Shown: positions 1 to 10,271, counted from the stretch's first letter. The stretch: 64,000 nt of DNA from Mycolicibacterium parafortuitum (GCF_010725485.1 NZ_AP022598.1:1984001-2048000); one strand, 5' to 3'. Numbers and translations: made by a program. The notes: generated from the letters alone by a model not told the origin.

Positions 1-2
1 TC

Positions 3-680
3 GCGCAGGTGGTGGTCGGGCAGGTCGAGTTCGCGGACGTGGTCGTGCTCACCGAACCGCATCGGGACACCCTCGCGGTGGTGCGCAGGCTGGCTCCGTC
101 GGCGCGGATCACGGTCGGCGCAGGCTGTTTCACGCTCGCGCTGGCGAACCTCGACGCCGATGCCCGCCGCGGCCGGGGCAATGATCCGTACGGTTCACTG
201 CTGGCCGGACAGCCGCCGCTGGAGCCGGCCGGTCGGGTCCGCCTGGTCGAGTTCGCGGCACGACGCCCGTTCCACCCGAACCGTCTGCATGCCGCGGTCG
301 ACCTCCTTCTCGAAGGGGTGGTCCGCAGCCGGGGCCGGCTGTGGCTGGCACACCTGCCCGACACGGCGGTGGGGCTGGACTCCGCGGGCGGCGGACTGCT
401 CGTCACGCGGGCGGGAAAATGGTTGGCCGCCATGACATCCCGCGAGCTCGTCTACGTCGGTGCGGAACGGCGCGCGATGGCCGACATGATGTGGGATGAC
501 CGGTACGGCGACCGGCACACGTCGATGACGGTCCTGGTGTGCGGCGCCGACCCTGCCGAGATCGTCTCGGCACTGCGCGGCGCCCTGCTCACCGACGCGG
601 AGATGGGCCGCCCCCAGGACTGGCCCCGCTTCGATGACCCGTTCGGTGACTGGCAGCCGCAGGAGGCGCGGCTGGCATGA
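3..680 (+). CDS. CobW/COG0523-family GTPase, C-terminal part (5' end outside window)
   Basis: The reading frame is open from the left edge and ends at 680, so the N-terminal G domain is missing from the window. The visible 225 residues hold the CobW C-terminal domain: a segment with RPFHPNRLHA, then a stretch containing WDDRYGDRHTSMTVLVCG, which matches the family's W..xxGDRxQxLVxIG signature. COG0523 proteins are zinc or cobalt metallochaperone GTPases; in mycobacteria one member (Mrf) acts on zinc-dependent ribosome remodelling. Which paralogue this is cannot be told without the N-terminus and its CxCC motif. The gene ends 8 bp before the next start, so the two may be cotranscribed. Confidence 0.75.
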   Translation, partial: AQVVVGQVEFADVVVLTEPHRDTLAVVRRLAPSARITVGAGCFTLALANLDADARRGRGNDPYGSLLAGQPPLEPAGRVRLVEFAARRPFHPNRLHAAVDLLLEGVVRSRGRLWLAHLPDTAVGLDSAGGGLLVTRAGKWLAAMTSRELVYVGAERRAMADMMWDDRYGDRHTSMTVLVCGADPAEIVSALRGALLTDAEMGRPQDWPRFDDPFGDWQPQEARLA

Positions 681-688
681 TCGGGTGA

Positions 689-1363
689 ATGAGCATCGGA
701 GGAGACCCGCGCCCTGGTCGATGTCGAGTCCTGCTCGTCGCGCTGGCGGCTGTCGTCGCAGGGTTGACGTCGGCCGCGCCGGCGTCGGCCCGCCCGTCGG
801 ATCCCGGGGTCGTGAACTACGCGGTGTTGAACAAGGGCTCGGTCGGCAACATCGTCGGCGCCCGGATGGGTTTCGAGACCACGTTCGCGGCGCCGTTCCA
901 GGCGTTCTACGTCGACACCCCGGCGTGCAACAACTGGGCCGACATCGGGCTACCCGAGGTGTACAACGACCCCGACCTGGCATCGTTCAGCGGCGCCGTC
1001 GCGCAGGAGTCGGCGACGGACGCGACGCACCTGGTGAAACAGGCGGTCGGGGTGTTCGCGACCACCGACGCGGCGAACCGCGCGTTCCACCGGCAGGTGG
1101 ATCGGACCGTCGGCTGCGCCGGCCAGACCACCGCGATGCACCTGGACAACTTCACCACGCAGGTGTGGACGTTCACGGGCGGGCCGACCAGCGCGACCGA
1201 GGCCAACTGGGTCAAGCAGGAGGCGGGCACCGACCGGCGCTGCTTCGTGACGTCCCGGGTGCGGGAGAACGTGCTGCTGCAGGCCAAGGTGTGCCAGTCG
1301 GGCAACGGCGGCCCGGCGGTCAACGTGCTCGCCGGCGCGATGCAGAACACGCTCGGCCAATAG
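689..1363 (+). CDS. Exported protein with PknH-like extracellular sensor domain
   Basis: This 224-aa protein starts with a signal peptide: a basic N-terminus, a hydrophobic stretch at about residues 14-28, and an Ala-rich cleavage region ending near ASA. The mature part has four cysteines (in ACNNW, VGCAG, RRCFV and KVCQS), as expected for the two disulfides of the PknH C-terminal sensor fold, and the spacing and W/N/V pattern also fit. There is no kinase domain and no later membrane segment, so it is a free secreted or periplasmic sensor-like domain. From memory an equivalent gene (Rv3705c type) lies beside egtA in M. tuberculosis. The ligand is unknown. A strong hairpin follows the stop codon. 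Confidence 0.7.
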   Translation: MSIGGDPRPGRCRVLLVALAAVVAGLTSAAPASARPSDPGVVNYAVLNKGSVGNIVGARMGFETTFAAPFQAFYVDTPACNNWADIGLPEVYNDPDLASFSGAVAQESATDATHLVKQAVGVFATTDAANRAFHRQVDRTVGCAGQTTAMHLDNFTTQVWTFTGGPTSATEANWVKQEAGTDRRCFVTSRVRENVLLQAKVCQSGNGGPAVNVLAGAMQNTLGQ

Positions 1364-1369
1364 GACGTC

Positions 1370-1408
1370 ACCGACAAGTCACTGAGTAAATCAGCAGACT
1401 TTGTCGGT
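1370..1408 (+). terminator. Hairpin between PknH-like gene and egtA
   Basis: ACCGACAAGTC (1370-1380) pairs with GACTTTGTCGGT (1397-1408) through 11 base pairs with one bulged T. Inside the loop CTGA (1382-1385) can pair with TCAG (1391-1394). No T-tract follows on the plus strand, so it may be a mycobacterial terminator without a U-tail, or a regulatory hairpin in the egt leader. Confidence 0.5.
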
Positions 1409-1465
1409 CGGCTCTGGAAGATGGGTAGAGACGCAGCGATCGTTCCGCACCCGGAGGGGGTGGCT

Positions 1466-2740
1466 ATGGCCCGGACGATGGCATCCGACGGTGTCGTCGA
1501 GCATGGCATGAACCCGCTGACCAGCGCTGAAGATGCCGCGCGCCACATCGCCGACACGTGTTTGACCGACGCGCCGGTCGGGCCGGTGGGCCTGGAGATC
1601 GAGGCGCACTGCTTCGACCTTGCCGATCCGCGACGCAGACCGGGGTGGGACGAGCTGTCCGCCGTGATCGCCGGGCTGCCGACACTGCCCGGCGGCAGCC
1701 GGGTCACCGTGGAGCCCGGCGGCGCGGTCGAGCTGTCCGGCCCACCGCTGGCCGACACCCCCGCCGCGGCCGCGGCGATGACCGCGGACCGGTCGGTGCT
1801 GCGGACGGGCTTCGCGCAGGCCGGGCTGGGGCTGGTGCTGCTCGGTGCGGACCCACTGCGCTCGGCGAAGCGGGTGAACCCCGGCGCGCGTTATGCGGCG
1901 ATGGAACGGTTCTTCCACGACAGCGGAACCCCCGAGGCGGGCGCGGCGATGATGACGTCGACGGCGTCGGTGCAGGTGAACCTGGAAGCCGGGCCCAAGG
2001 CGGACTGGGCGCGGCGGGTCCGGCTGGCGCACGCGCTCGGGCCGACGATGATCGCGATCGCCTCGAATTCGCCGGTGTTGGGCGGCAAGTTCACGGGTTG
2101 GCGCTCCACCCGCCAACTCGTCTGGAGCGAACTCGACGACGCGCGGTGCGGACCGATCCTGGGCGCCGACGGCGACGATCCGGCCAGCGATTGGGCGCGC
2201 TACGCGCTGCGCGCGCCGGTGATGCTGGTGCACACCCCCGAAGCGGTTCCGGTCAGCCAATGGGTGCCGTTCGCCGACTGGGCCGATGGCCGGGTGCTGC
2301 TCGACGACCGCAGACCCACGATGGCCGATCTGGACTACCACCTGACGACCCTGTTTCCGCCCGTGCGCCCGCGCGGCTTCCTGGAGGTGCGCTACCTCGA
2401 CAGCGTGCCCGAGGACACCTGGCCCGCGGTGGTGTTCATGCTGGCCACCCTGCTCGACGACCCAGTCGCAGCCGATGCCGCCGCCGAGGCCACCGAGCCG
2501 GTCGCCACCGCGTGGGACCGCGCCGCACAACTCGGCCTCGAGGACCGCAGGCTGCACACCGCCGCGATGCGGTGCGTGCAGGAGGCCGCCGAACGCGTTC
2601 CGGCCCCGCTGGAGGAATCGATGTCGCTGCTCGCGCGTTCGGTCGAACAGGGACGCAGCCCGGCCGACGATTTCGCCGACCGCGCGGTGCGTTACGGGAT
2701 CGCGCGCGCGGTCACCCAACTGGCACAAGGAGAGATGTGA
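1466..2740 (+). CDS. egtA: Glutamate-cysteine ligase EgtA (ergothioneine pathway)
   Basis: EgtA makes gamma-glutamyl-cysteine, the sulfur donor used by EgtB. The 424-aa protein carries GCS2-type motifs: [10 protein letters not shown] near the N-terminus, [18 protein letters not shown] sequence (here [14 protein letters not shown]), [33 protein letters not shown] and a C-terminal [14 protein letters not shown] 1466 is chosen because a strong Shine-Dalgarno (GGAGGGGG, 1453-1460) lies 5 bp before it; an upstream in-frame ATG at 1421 has none. It is the first gene of egtABCDE and its stop overlaps the egtB start. The gene order, which matches the mycobacterial egt operon, supports the assignment. 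Confidence 0.95.
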   Translation: MARTMASDGVVEHGMNPLTSAEDAARHIADTCLTDAPVGPVGLEIEAHCFDLADPRRRPGWDELSAVIAGLPTLPGGSRVTVEPGGAVELSGPPLADTPAAAAAMTADRSVLRTGFAQAGLGLVLLGADPLRSAKRVNPGARYAAMERFFHDSGTPEAGAAMMTSTASVQVNLEAGPKADWARRVRLAHALGPTMIAIASNSPVLGGKFTGWRSTRQLVWSELDDARCGPILGADGDDPASDWARYALRAPVMLVHTPEAVPVSQWVPFADWADGRVLLDDRRPTMADLDYHLTTLFPPVRPRGFLEVRYLDSVPEDTWPAVVFMLATLLDDPVAADAAAEATEPVATAWDRAAQLGLEDRRLHTAAMRCVQEAAERVPAPLEESMSLLARSVEQGRSPADDFADRAVRYGIARAVTQLAQGEM

Positions 2741-4026
2741 CGACGCGGCAGACGCTCGCCGACGAACTGACCAGGGCCAGGAACCGCACGCTGCGTCTGG
2801 TCGACTTCGACGACGCCGAGCTGCGCCGTCAGTACGACCCGCTGATGAGCCCGCTGGTCTGGGACCTCGCCCACATCGGGCAACAGGAAGAGCTGTGGCT
2901 GCTGCGCGGCGGGGACCCGCACCGCGCCGGCCTGCTGACCCCTGAGATCAACGACCTCTACGACGCGTTCGTGCACTCCCGCGCCGCGCGGGTGAACCTT
3001 CCGCTGCTCCCGCCGACGGACGCGCGCAACTACTGCGCGACGGTGCGGGGGAAGGCGCTCGACCGGCTGGACGCGCTGCCCGACGGCCATCCCGACGCGT
3101 TCAACTACGCGTTGGTGATCAGCCACGAGAACCAGCACGACGAGACGATGCTGCAGGCGCTGAACCTGCGCACCGGGGCGCCCCTGCTCGACTCCGGCGC
3201 CGCGCTGCCTGCCGGTCGCGCCGACGTGGCGGGCACATCCGTGCTGGTGCCCGGTGGCGAGTTCGTCCTCGGGGTCGACGCGGCCGACGAACCGTTCTCG
3301 CTGGACAACGAACGCCCGTCGAACCGCGTCGACGTGCCGGCCTTCCGGATCGGCCGGGTCCCGGTCACCAACGCCGAGTGGCGGCAGTTCGTCGGCGACG
3401 GCGGATACGGGCAGCGGCGGTGGTGGTCGGAGGCGGGCTGGGCGCACCGGCAACAGGCCGGGCTGACCGCACCGCTGTTCTGGAACTCCGACGGGACCCG
3501 CACCCGGTTCGGCCACGTCGAGGACATCCCCGGGGACGAACCTGTCCAGCACATCACCTTCTACGAGGCCGAGGCCTACGCCGCGTGGGCGGGCGCGCGG
3601 TTGCCGACCGAGATCGAGTGGGAGAAGGCCTGCGCGTGGGATCCGGACATCGGTGCCCGTCGCCGGTTCCCCTGGGGTGCAACCGAACCCAATGCCGCGC
3701 TGGCGAACCTCGGCGGCGACGCGCTGCGCCCCGCGCCGGTCGGCGCCTACCCGGCATCGGCGTCGGCCTACGGCGCCGAACAGATGCTCGGCGACGTCTG
3801 GGAGTGGACGAGTTCGTCGCTGCGACCGTGGCCGGGGTTCACCCCGATGGTCTACCGGCAGTACTCGGAGCCGTTCTTCGACGGCACCGCCTCCGGCGAG
3901 TACCGCGTGCTGCGCGGCGGATCGTGGGCCGTCGCCGCGGGCATCCTGCGGCCCAGCTTCCGTAACTGGGACCATCCGATCCGGCGGCAGATCTTCTCCG
4001 GCGTCCGATTGGCGTGGGATGTGTAG
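2737..4026 (+). CDS. egtB: Hercynine sulfoxide synthase EgtB, nonheme iron enzyme
   Basis: EgtB oxidatively couples hercynine with gamma-Glu-Cys using O2 and Fe(II). The start is GTG 2737, inside the egtA stop (ATGTGA overlap) and behind AAGGAGAG, giving 429 aa. The N-terminal DinB-like domain supplies the three-His iron site: H46 in LAHIGQQEE and H130/H134 in HENQHDE. The C-terminal half is a formylglycine-generating-enzyme/sulfatase-modifying fold ([50 protein letters not shown]). All key residues expected from mycobacterial EgtB appear to be present. It overlaps egtC by 8 bp, indicating translational coupling. Confidence 0.96.
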   Translation: MTTRQTLADELTRARNRTLRLVDFDDAELRRQYDPLMSPLVWDLAHIGQQEELWLLRGGDPHRAGLLTPEINDLYDAFVHSRAARVNLPLLPPTDARNYCATVRGKALDRLDALPDGHPDAFNYALVISHENQHDETMLQALNLRTGAPLLDSGAALPAGRADVAGTSVLVPGGEFVLGVDAADEPFSLDNERPSNRVDVPAFRIGRVPVTNAEWRQFVGDGGYGQRRWWSEAGWAHRQQAGLTAPLFWNSDGTRTRFGHVEDIPGDEPVQHITFYEAEAYAAWAGARLPTEIEWEKACAWDPDIGARRRFPWGATEPNAALANLGGDALRPAPVGAYPASASAYGAEQMLGDVWEWTSSSLRPWPGFTPMVYRQYSEPFFDGTASGEYRVLRGGSWAVAAGILRPSFRNWDHPIRRQIFSGVRLAWDV

Positions 4027-4702
4027 GCATCTGGCGTGGCTCGGGGCCCCGGTGTCGGTGGCCGCGCTGGTCCTCGACCCGCCATCGGGTCTGCTGGTGC
4101 AGTCGTACGCGCCGCGGCGACAGAAGCACGGCCTGATGAACGCCGACGGTTGGGGCGTCGGCTTTTTCGACGACGGTGTGCCGCGGCGGTGGCGCAGCGC
4201 GGCCCCGCTGTGGGGCGATGCGTCGTTCGCGTCGGTCGCGCCCGCACTGTCGAGCACCTGTGTGGTGGCCGCGGTGCGCTCAGCCAGCACCGGCATGCCG
4301 ATCGAGGCGTCCGCGTCCGCGCCGTTCACCGACGGGACATGGCTGCTGTCGCACAACGGGCTGGTCGACCGTGCCGTGTTACCGACCTCCCGGACCGCGG
4401 AATCCACCAACGACAGCGCACTGCTGGCCGCGCTGATCTTCGATCGCGGCATGGACGACCTCGGCGGCACCGTCGCCTCGGTCGCCGCCGACGACCCGAA
4501 CGCGCGTCTGAACATCCTGGCCGCCAACGGGTCCCGGCTGGTCGCGACGACGTGGGGGGACACCTTGTCGGTGCTGCGCCGCGACGACGGTGTGGTGCTG
4601 GCCAGCGAGCCCTACGACGACGACCCCGGCTGGCGGGAGGTCCCGGACCGGCACCTGGTCGAGGTCGCGGACGACCGCGTGCGCATGACACCGCTGACAT
4701 GA
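4019..4702 (+). CDS. egtC: Gamma-glutamyl hercynylcysteine sulfoxide amidohydrolase EgtC
   Basis: EgtC removes the gamma-glutamyl group after the EgtB step. It is a class II glutamine-amidotransferase (Ntn-hydrolase) fold of 227 aa. The start at ATG 4019 places Cys2 (MCRHLAWLG) as the N-terminal nucleophile after Met removal. Further signatures are [27 protein letters not shown] and [12 protein letters not shown]. The start lies 8 bp inside egtB. The next gene, egtD, begins 20 bp downstream. Confidence 0.95.
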   Translation: MCRHLAWLGAPVSVAALVLDPPSGLLVQSYAPRRQKHGLMNADGWGVGFFDDGVPRRWRSAAPLWGDASFASVAPALSSTCVVAAVRSASTGMPIEASASAPFTDGTWLLSHNGLVDRAVLPTSRTAESTNDSALLAALIFDRGMDDLGGTVASVAADDPNARLNILAANGSRLVATTWGDTLSVLRRDDGVVLASEPYDDDPGWREVPDRHLVEVADDRVRMTPLT

Positions 4703-4721
4703 CATCGCTGAAAGGATCGTG

Positions 4722-5687
4722 ATGACGTTCTCCCTGGCGAACTACCTCGCCGCCGACGCCGCCGACGAGGCGCTGCGTCGCGACGTCTGCCACGGACTGA
4801 GCCAACAGCCGAAGACGCTGCCGCCCAAATGGTTCTACGACGCCACCGGCAGCGAGTTGTTCGACCAGATCACCCGGCTGCCGGAGTACTACCCGACCCG
4901 TGCGGAGGCGCAGATCCTGCAAGCGCGGGCCGCTGAGATCGCCGAGGCCTCGGGTGCCGACACACTCGTCGAACTGGGCAGCGGCACCTCGGAGAAGACG
5001 AGGATGCTGCTCGACGCCCTGAGTGAGCGTGGATCGTTGCGCCGCTTCGTGCCGTTCGACGTCGACTCCAGCGTGCTGCAGGCCGCGGGCGCGGCGATCG
5101 AGCAGGAATACCCGGGCATCGAGATCGACGCCGTGTGCGGCGATTTCGAGGAACACCTGGGCAAGATCCCGCGGACGGGACGGCGTCTGGTGGCGTTCCT
5201 GGGCTCGACGATCGGGAATCTGACACCTGGCCCGCGGGCGGAGTTCCTGGCGTCGGTGGCCGAGATGATGCAACCCGGCGACACGCTGCTGCTGGGCACC
5301 GACCTGGTCAAGGACACCGGCCGTCTGGTGCGGGCATACGACGACAGCGCCGGCGTCACCGCGCGATTCAACCGCAATGTGCTCACCGTGGTGAACCGGG
5401 AGCTCGGCGCGGACTTCGACGTCGACGCGTTCGCCCACGTCGCGGTCTGGAACCCCGACGAGGAGCGCATCGAGATGTGGCTGCGGGCTGAGCGCGCGCA
5501 ACGGGTGCACATCGCCGCGCTGGCGCTCGACGTCGATTTCGCCGACGGGGAGGAGATGCTGACCGAGGTGTCGTGCAAATTCCGGCCGTCCGGTGTCGAG
5601 GCGGAGCTCGCCGCGGTCGGGCTGCGCCGAACCCATTGGTGGACAGACGATGCGGGAGACTTCGGGCTGTCCTTGGCGGCGAAATGA
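4722..5687 (+). CDS. egtD: Histidine N-alpha-methyltransferase EgtD
   Basis: EgtD trimethylates histidine to hercynine with three SAM, the first committed step of ergothioneine synthesis. With ATG 4722 as start (AAAGGA at 4711-4716; a GTG lies immediately before it), the numbering of known EgtD active-site residues is reproduced exactly: Tyr56 in LPEYYP, Asn166 in TIGNLTP, Tyr206 in VRAYDD, and Glu282/Ser284 in TEVSCKFRP. The SAM motif is [12 protein letters not shown] (residues 83-94). Length is 321 aa, normal for the family. It overlaps egtE by 4 bp (ATGA). Assignment is essentially certain. Confidence 0.97.
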   Translation: MTFSLANYLAADAADEALRRDVCHGLSQQPKTLPPKWFYDATGSELFDQITRLPEYYPTRAEAQILQARAAEIAEASGADTLVELGSGTSEKTRMLLDALSERGSLRRFVPFDVDSSVLQAAGAAIEQEYPGIEIDAVCGDFEEHLGKIPRTGRRLVAFLGSTIGNLTPGPRAEFLASVAEMMQPGDTLLLGTDLVKDTGRLVRAYDDSAGVTARFNRNVLTVVNRELGADFDVDAFAHVAVWNPDEERIEMWLRAERAQRVHIAALALDVDFADGEEMLTEVSCKFRPSGVEAELAAVGLRRTHWWTDDAGDFGLSLAAK

Positions 5688-6784
5688 GCCGGCCCGACAC
5701 GACGACGTTGGCCGAGACCTGGCGTGTGGCGCGGCCGGTGCCGGCCGGGGTGCATGTGGACAGCGCGGCGTGCTCGCGGCAGAGCTACGCGACGATCGAC
5801 GCCTGCGCGCAGCACGCCCGCCACGAAGCCGAGGTCGGCGGCTACGTCGCCGCGGAAGCCGCCGCCCCGGTGCTCGACGCCGGTCGCGCGGCAGTGCGCG
5901 CCCTTACCGGAATGCCCGACGCCGGAGTCACATTCACCACCGGGTCCAACCACGCGCTCGATATCCTGCTCGGGGACTGGACGGGGGAGCGCACGCTGGC
6001 GTGTCTGCCCGGTGAGTTCGGGCCCAATCTGGCGATCATGGCCCGGCATGGGTTCGACATCCGCGTCCTGCCCGTCGACGAGTACGGCCGGTTGGACGTC
6101 AACGCGATCGGCGCCGCGCTGGCACACCATCCGCCCGCGCTGGTGCACTTCACCGTGCTGGGCAGCCACAGCGGGGTCGTCCAGCCCGTCCATGACATGG
6201 CGCTGGCCTGCCGCGGCCACGACATTGCGCTGTTCGTCGACGCCGCACAGGGATTCGCCCACGTCGACGTCGCGAACACCGGCGCCGACGCCATCTACAC
6301 CTCATCGCGGAAATGGACCGCGGGTCCGCGCGGGGTCGGTGTGCTGGTCACCCGAGCCGGGGTGTTGTCGGATGCGACCCGGGAACGGCTCGGCCATGTC
6401 GAGACCAATGTCGGCCTGCACGTGGGGCTCTCGGTCGCGCTCGGCGAACACATGGCGGTCGGCCCGGCGGCGATGCAGGCGAGGCTGCGGGAGGTCGGGG
6501 CCGCCACCCGGACGGCGCTGGCCGACGTGCCGGGCTGGCGTGTGCGGGAACACCACGACGAACCCAGCGCGATCACCACGCTCTATCCGCCGCCGGGGGT
6601 GGACCCGCAGGTGGTGCGGGCCCGGCTGATCGCCGAGCACGCGATCGTGACGACCTACCTCGGGGTGGAGCGCGCGCCGCGGGAGCTGACCCGCCCCGCG
6701 CTCCGGGTGTCGCCGCACGTCGACGTCACCGACGCCGATCTCGCCGCGGTCGCCGAGGCGCTGTCGGCGGTCACGCCCGGTTGA
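5684..6784 (+). CDS. egtE: Hercynylcysteine sulfoxide lyase EgtE (PLP)
   Basis: EgtE is the PLP-dependent C-S lyase that releases ergothioneine from hercynylcysteine sulfoxide. The 366-aa protein is a fold-type I aminotransferase-class-V enzyme; Asp186 in FVDAAQGF pairs with the PLP ring nitrogen and Lys210 in [12 protein letters not shown] is the Schiff-base lysine. [10 protein letters not shown] near residue 84 fits the phosphate-binding loop. It starts in the egtD stop (ATGA) and is the last gene of the operon. Its 3' end overlaps the convergent EAL gene by 14 bp, so no separate terminator space exists between them. Confidence 0.94.
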   Translation: MSRPDTTTLAETWRVARPVPAGVHVDSAACSRQSYATIDACAQHARHEAEVGGYVAAEAAAPVLDAGRAAVRALTGMPDAGVTFTTGSNHALDILLGDWTGERTLACLPGEFGPNLAIMARHGFDIRVLPVDEYGRLDVNAIGAALAHHPPALVHFTVLGSHSGVVQPVHDMALACRGHDIALFVDAAQGFAHVDVANTGADAIYTSSRKWTAGPRGVGVLVTRAGVLSDATRERLGHVETNVGLHVGLSVALGEHMAVGPAAMQARLREVGAATRTALADVPGWRVREHHDEPSAITTLYPPPGVDPQVVRARLIAEHAIVTTYLGVERAPRELTRPALRVSPHVDVTDADLAAVAEALSAVTPG

Positions 6785-8054
6785 GCAGGCTGCGCGCTGC
6801 CGCGGCCACCCGGTCCCGGTCGAACGTGATGACCGCGGCGAATCTGCGGTCGTTCTCGACGCCCTGACCGGGCGGTTCCAGTTCGCGGGCCACCAGTGCC
6901 GCGGCGGTGTCGGGGCCGAGCACCACGATGGTCCATTCCAGTGCCATCCGGTCGCCCGCGTCGATGTCCACCCACTGCACGCGGTGGGCGGCGTCCTGCG
7001 GCGCGTTCACGGCGAAGGCCAAGACCAGCGGCGACCGCTGCGCCAACATGGTGATGTTGTTCCGGGTCTCGCCGCGGAAGTTGTCCTGGCTCTGCAGGGT
7101 GAACAGCACGATCGGCGCGCTGTCGGCGGCGGCGGCGAGCCTTTCGATATGGCGCGACATCTCGATCAGGGTTCGTTTGCGCACAGTGCGCGCGGTGTGT
7201 GCGGTGGTGGCGATCTCGAACGGTGTTTTCGTGGTGTCGAGGCGTTCGGCCGATCGCGCGAACCGCGGCAGAATGGCCGGATTCGGGGCGGTGTCGAGGG
7301 GGCCGGGCCGGCCGAAGCGGTAGCCCTGACCGAGCGTCGCGCCGTAGGCCAGGGCCTGCTCCAGATGCTCGTCGGTCTCGATGCCCTCCGCCAGGATCAC
7401 CGCGCCGGTGCGTTCGTGGTGCGCGATGACCGCCGCGATGGTGCGGGTCTGCAGCTGATCGGGTTGGCGCTGGACCAGTCCGAGATCGATCTTCATCACG
7501 TCCGGGGCGATGATGTCGAGCAGTGCCAGTGAGTCGGGATGTGCGCCGATGTCGTCGAGGGCGATGCGCACCCCGCATGAGCGCAGGGCCGCGACCTTGT
7601 GCAGCAGCGCCGGCGGATTCTCCAGCAGCCCGCGCTCGGTCAGCTCGAACATCAGCGTGAAGGTGCGGGCGGCCTCCGCAAGCGCCGATTCCGGCGGTAC
7701 CTCGATGCCCGCGGCGACGGGTTCGGAGTTGAGTAGCAGCAGCATCCCTGCCGCAGAGGGTGATTCGAGTGCCGCGTGCGCGGCCGACCGGATGCACGCG
7801 TGGTCGAGCATGTCGAGCCGTCCGGTGGTGGCGGCATGGGCGAACACGTCGGCCGGGGACGGGTGGTGCAGTGACGGCCAGCGCGCCAGCGCCTCGTAGC
7901 CGACCACCGTCTCGTCCGGCAGGGACACCACGGGTTGGAACACGGGGACCAGACCCTCTCCGCGGACCGCGGCATCGAGCAGGTGCGTCGCGTCGCTCGG
8001 ACGTGGGGTATGGATGACGTCTTCTCTCGTGTCGTGCGGGCGGGAGCGTGCCAC
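6771..8054 (-). CDS. EAL-DICT protein, predicted c-di-GMP phosphodiesterase
   Basis: The 427-aa protein has an EAL domain at about residues 30-265 and a C-terminal DICT-like sensory domain at about 285-420. The EAL catalytic set looks complete: Glu54 in YEALARW, Asn in LLNSEP, Glu in FELTER, the two Asp in ALDDIGA, Lys in MKIDLG, Glu in LAEGIET and Gln in GQGYRFG. It should therefore hydrolyse c-di-GMP rather than only bind it. No GGDEF domain or membrane segment is visible, so it is probably cytosolic, with DICT as the sensory part. The start is GTG at 8054. It is divergent from dctA and convergent with egtE (14 bp overlap). Its link to ergothioneine is only positional. Confidence 0.85.
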   Translation of the reverse strand: MARSRPHDTREDVIHTPRPSDATHLLDAAVRGEGLVPVFQPVVSLPDETVVGYEALARWPSLHHPSPADVFAHAATTGRLDMLDHACIRSAAHAALESPSAAGMLLLLNSEPVAAGIEVPPESALAEAARTFTLMFELTERGLLENPPALLHKVAALRSCGVRIALDDIGAHPDSLALLDIIAPDVMKIDLGLVQRQPDQLQTRTIAAVIAHHERTGAVILAEGIETDEHLEQALAYGATLGQGYRFGRPGPLDTAPNPAILPRFARSAERLDTTKTPFEIATTAHTARTVRKRTLIEMSRHIERLAAAADSAPIVLFTLQSQDNFRGETRNNITMLAQRSPLVLAFAVNAPQDAAHRVQWVDIDAGDRMALEWTIVVLGPDTAAALVARELEPPGQGVENDRRFAAVITFDRDRVAAAARSLLNRA

Positions 8055-8082
8055 AAGGTCACGTCATTCTCCCGCGTCGTTG

Positions 8083-8099
8083 CCGCTACACGGTAGCGG
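8083..8099. promoter_or_regulatory. Small palindrome between EAL-DICT and dctA genes
   Basis: CCGCTAC (8083-8089) and GTAGCGG (8093-8099) are perfect inverted arms around ACG, in the 108-bp divergent region. It could be an operator or an mRNA hairpin; no regulator can be named. Confidence 0.35.
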
Positions 8100-8162
8100 G
8101 GGCGCGGTTGAGGTGGGGCCGTTGCGGTTATCCAGGCTGCACCGAAGGTGGAGGGGATCACG

Positions 8163-9548
8163 ATGACTACCGGCGCCGGCAGCGACGAAGCTCAGACCAA
8201 AGATCAGCCCGAGAAGAAGCGCGACCGTACGCACTGGCTGTACATCCTGGTGATCATCGCCGTGATCGCCGGCATCGTGGTGGGGCTCGTCGCGCCGGAG
8301 ACCGCGGCGTCGCTCGGCATCCTCGGTGAACTGTTCGTCAAACTGATCAAGATGATGATCGTCCCGGTCATCTTCTGCACCGTGGTCCTCGGCATCGGCA
8401 AGGTGCGCGCGGCCGCCGCGGTCGGCAAGGTCGGCGGCCTGGCGATCAGCTACTTCCTGATCATGTCGACGATCGCGCTGGGCATCGGGTTGGTCGTCGG
8501 CAACCTGATCAGCCCCGGTACCGGCCTGAACGTCCCCAACGATCCCGGCAAGGGCGCCCAGCTGGCCGGCCAGGCCGAATCGGCGGGCGGCACCATGGAA
8601 TTCATCGCCGACATCATTCCGGCGACGTTGTTCTCCGCGGTCACCGAGGGCAACGTACTGCAGGCGCTGTTCGTGGCGTTGCTGGTCGGATTCGGTATCC
8701 AGAGCATGGGCCGGACCGGCGAAGGGCTGCTCCGAGGCATCGAAGCGTTGCAGAAGCTGGTGTTCCGCATCCTCATCGGAGTGCTGTGGCTCGCTCCGAT
8801 CGGTGCGTTCGGCGCGATCGCGGAGGTGGTCGGCGACACCGGCTTCGAGGCCGTCATCCAGCTCGGCGTGCTGATGCTGGCGTTCTACGTGACGTGCCTG
8901 ATCTTCATCTTCGGTGTGCTCGGAGCCCTGCTGTACATGGTGGCCCGGGTCTCGATCTTCAAGCTGGCCCGCTACCTGGCGCGCGAGTACCTGCTGATCG
9001 TCGCGACGTCGTCGTCGGAGTCCGCGCTACCGCGGCTGATCGCGAAGATGGAGCACGCCGGTGTCGAACCCGCGACCGTCGGCATCGTGGTGCCGACCGG
9101 ATACTCGTTCAACCTCGACGGCACGGCGATCTACCTGACGATGGCATCGCTGTTCATCGCCGATGCGCTCGGCGATCCGCTGTCGATCCCCGAACAGCTC
9201 GGCCTGCTCGCGTTCATGATCATCGCGTCCAAGGGTGCGGCGGGCGTCAGCGGCGCCGGGCTGGCCACATTGGCGGCGGGGCTGCAGAGCCACCGCCCAG
9301 AACTTCTCGACGGCGTCGGCATCATCGTCGGTGTGGACCGCTTCATGTCCGAGGCCCGCGCGCTGACCAACTTCTCCGGCAACGCGGTGGCGACCGTGCT
9401 CGTCGGCTCGTGGACCGGCACACTGGACAGTGAGCGGCTCAACCAGGTCCTCGACGGGGATAGGCCGTTCGACGAGGCCACGATGATCGACGACGAGGAC
9501 GACGACAACGAGCGCGAACGGGCCTCGACGGCAAGCCCTTCGGCCTGA
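8163..9548 (+). CDS. dctA: DAACS-family C4-dicarboxylate/glutamate:cation symporter
   Basis: This 461-aa membrane protein belongs to the SLC1/DAACS family (DctA/GltP). Hallmarks are the serine-rich loop ATSSSESALPRL, the TM7 motif SFNLDGTAIYLTMA, SKGAAGVSGAG, and the substrate-site helix VDRFMSEARALTNFSGN. Eight transmembrane helices and two re-entrant loops are expected, and the hydrophobic blocks fit. The last about 35 residues are strongly acidic (DDEDDDNERE) and cytosolic. ATG 8163 is chosen for the preceding GAGGGG. Substrate is probably succinate/fumarate/malate, but glutamate or aspartate cannot be excluded from sequence alone. It ends 5 bp from the convergent methyltransferase. Confidence 0.85.
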   Translation: MTTGAGSDEAQTKDQPEKKRDRTHWLYILVIIAVIAGIVVGLVAPETAASLGILGELFVKLIKMMIVPVIFCTVVLGIGKVRAAAAVGKVGGLAISYFLIMSTIALGIGLVVGNLISPGTGLNVPNDPGKGAQLAGQAESAGGTMEFIADIIPATLFSAVTEGNVLQALFVALLVGFGIQSMGRTGEGLLRGIEALQKLVFRILIGVLWLAPIGAFGAIAEVVGDTGFEAVIQLGVLMLAFYVTCLIFIFGVLGALLYMVARVSIFKLARYLAREYLLIVATSSSESALPRLIAKMEHAGVEPATVGIVVPTGYSFNLDGTAIYLTMASLFIADALGDPLSIPEQLGLLAFMIIASKGAAGVSGAGLATLAAGLQSHRPELLDGVGIIVGVDRFMSEARALTNFSGNAVATVLVGSWTGTLDSERLNQVLDGDRPFDEATMIDDEDDDNERERASTASPSA

Positions 9549-9553
9549 CCTGC

Positions 9554-10228
9554 CTAGCCCTCCTTGTGCGCCTCCAGCAGGAACGCGTGCATGCACATCC
9601 TGCCCTTGTCGTCGAGCAGGTCCAGCGGTGGCGGCGGCATGCCGGGGATCTTGGGCACGTTCGAGTGGATCAGCGCCGGCCGGATGTCGTCGATCACCCA
9701 GTAGCGTGAAACCGCTTCGCGCAGTTCGAGTTCGGTGACCTCATTCGGTCCCTCCTGCATCTCGGGAGGGAACGCGCCCTTGGCGAACACGAGCACGAAG
9801 AACCCGGCCCCCGGTGCGGCCGCGCGGTGCATCGACTGCAGATACGGATCGCGGGCCTGGACCGGGATCGAGTGGAACAGCGTGCTGTCGACGATCGTCG
9901 GGAACCGGCCGTCGAAACCGGTCAGCGCGGTGATGTCGGCCGCGACAAAGGTGGCCCGCTCGGACAGGCCGCGTTCGGCGGCAGCGGTGGTCGCCGCGTG
10001 CACCGCGGTCGGGCTGATGTCGACCCCGGTCACCGTGTAGCCGTCTGCGGCCAAGGCCAGCGAGAGTTCGGCGTGGCCGCACCCGGCGTCGAGCACCTCG
10101 CTGCGGAACTTGCCCGCCTGCCACAGCGCCGCCAGTTCCGGCTGCGGCTCGCCGATGTTCCACGGCGGAGGCCCGTCGAATTGGCTCTCACCTCGATACG
10201 CGCTGTCCCAGTCCATCACGTCGGCCAT
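9554..10228 (-). CDS. Class I SAM-dependent methyltransferase (Rv3699 type)
   Basis: The 224-aa protein has the Rossmann methyltransferase core with motif I VLDAGCGHAELSLALA, acidic post-I VTGVDISP, and VDSTLFHSIPV at motif IV. An N-terminal PPWNIGEPQPELAAL segment is typical of a mycobacterial family that resembles thiopurine-methyltransferase-like enzymes. The substrate is unknown. ATG 10228 is preferred; a TTG three codons upstream is possible. It lies directly downstream of the glutamate-cysteine-ligase-like gene in the same orientation (43 bp gap), so the two may be cotranscribed. Confidence 0.8.
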   Translation of the reverse strand: MADVMDWDSAYRGESQFDGPPPWNIGEPQPELAALWQAGKFRSEVLDAGCGHAELSLALAADGYTVTGVDISPTAVHAATTAAAERGLSERATFVAADITALTGFDGRFPTIVDSTLFHSIPVQARDPYLQSMHRAAAPGAGFFVLVFAKGAFPPEMQEGPNEVTELELREAVSRYWVIDDIRPALIHSNVPKIPGMPPPPLDLLDDKGRMCMHAFLLEAHKEG

Positions 10229-10271
10229 GGACGCCAAGGTACTCGCCGCGCGGTGTGTCAGGGGTGAGGGT

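Noticed and set aside
1421..1465. EgtA start at ATG 1421
   Set aside because: No Shine-Dalgarno there, whereas ATG 1466 has GGAGGGGG 5 bp ahead and gives an N-terminus of normal length.
1558..2736. Open frame of about 390 codons continuous with and upstream of EgtB
   Set aside because: It runs antiphase through egtA, is extremely Arg/Gly-rich, and EgtB family similarity begins only at GTG 2737.
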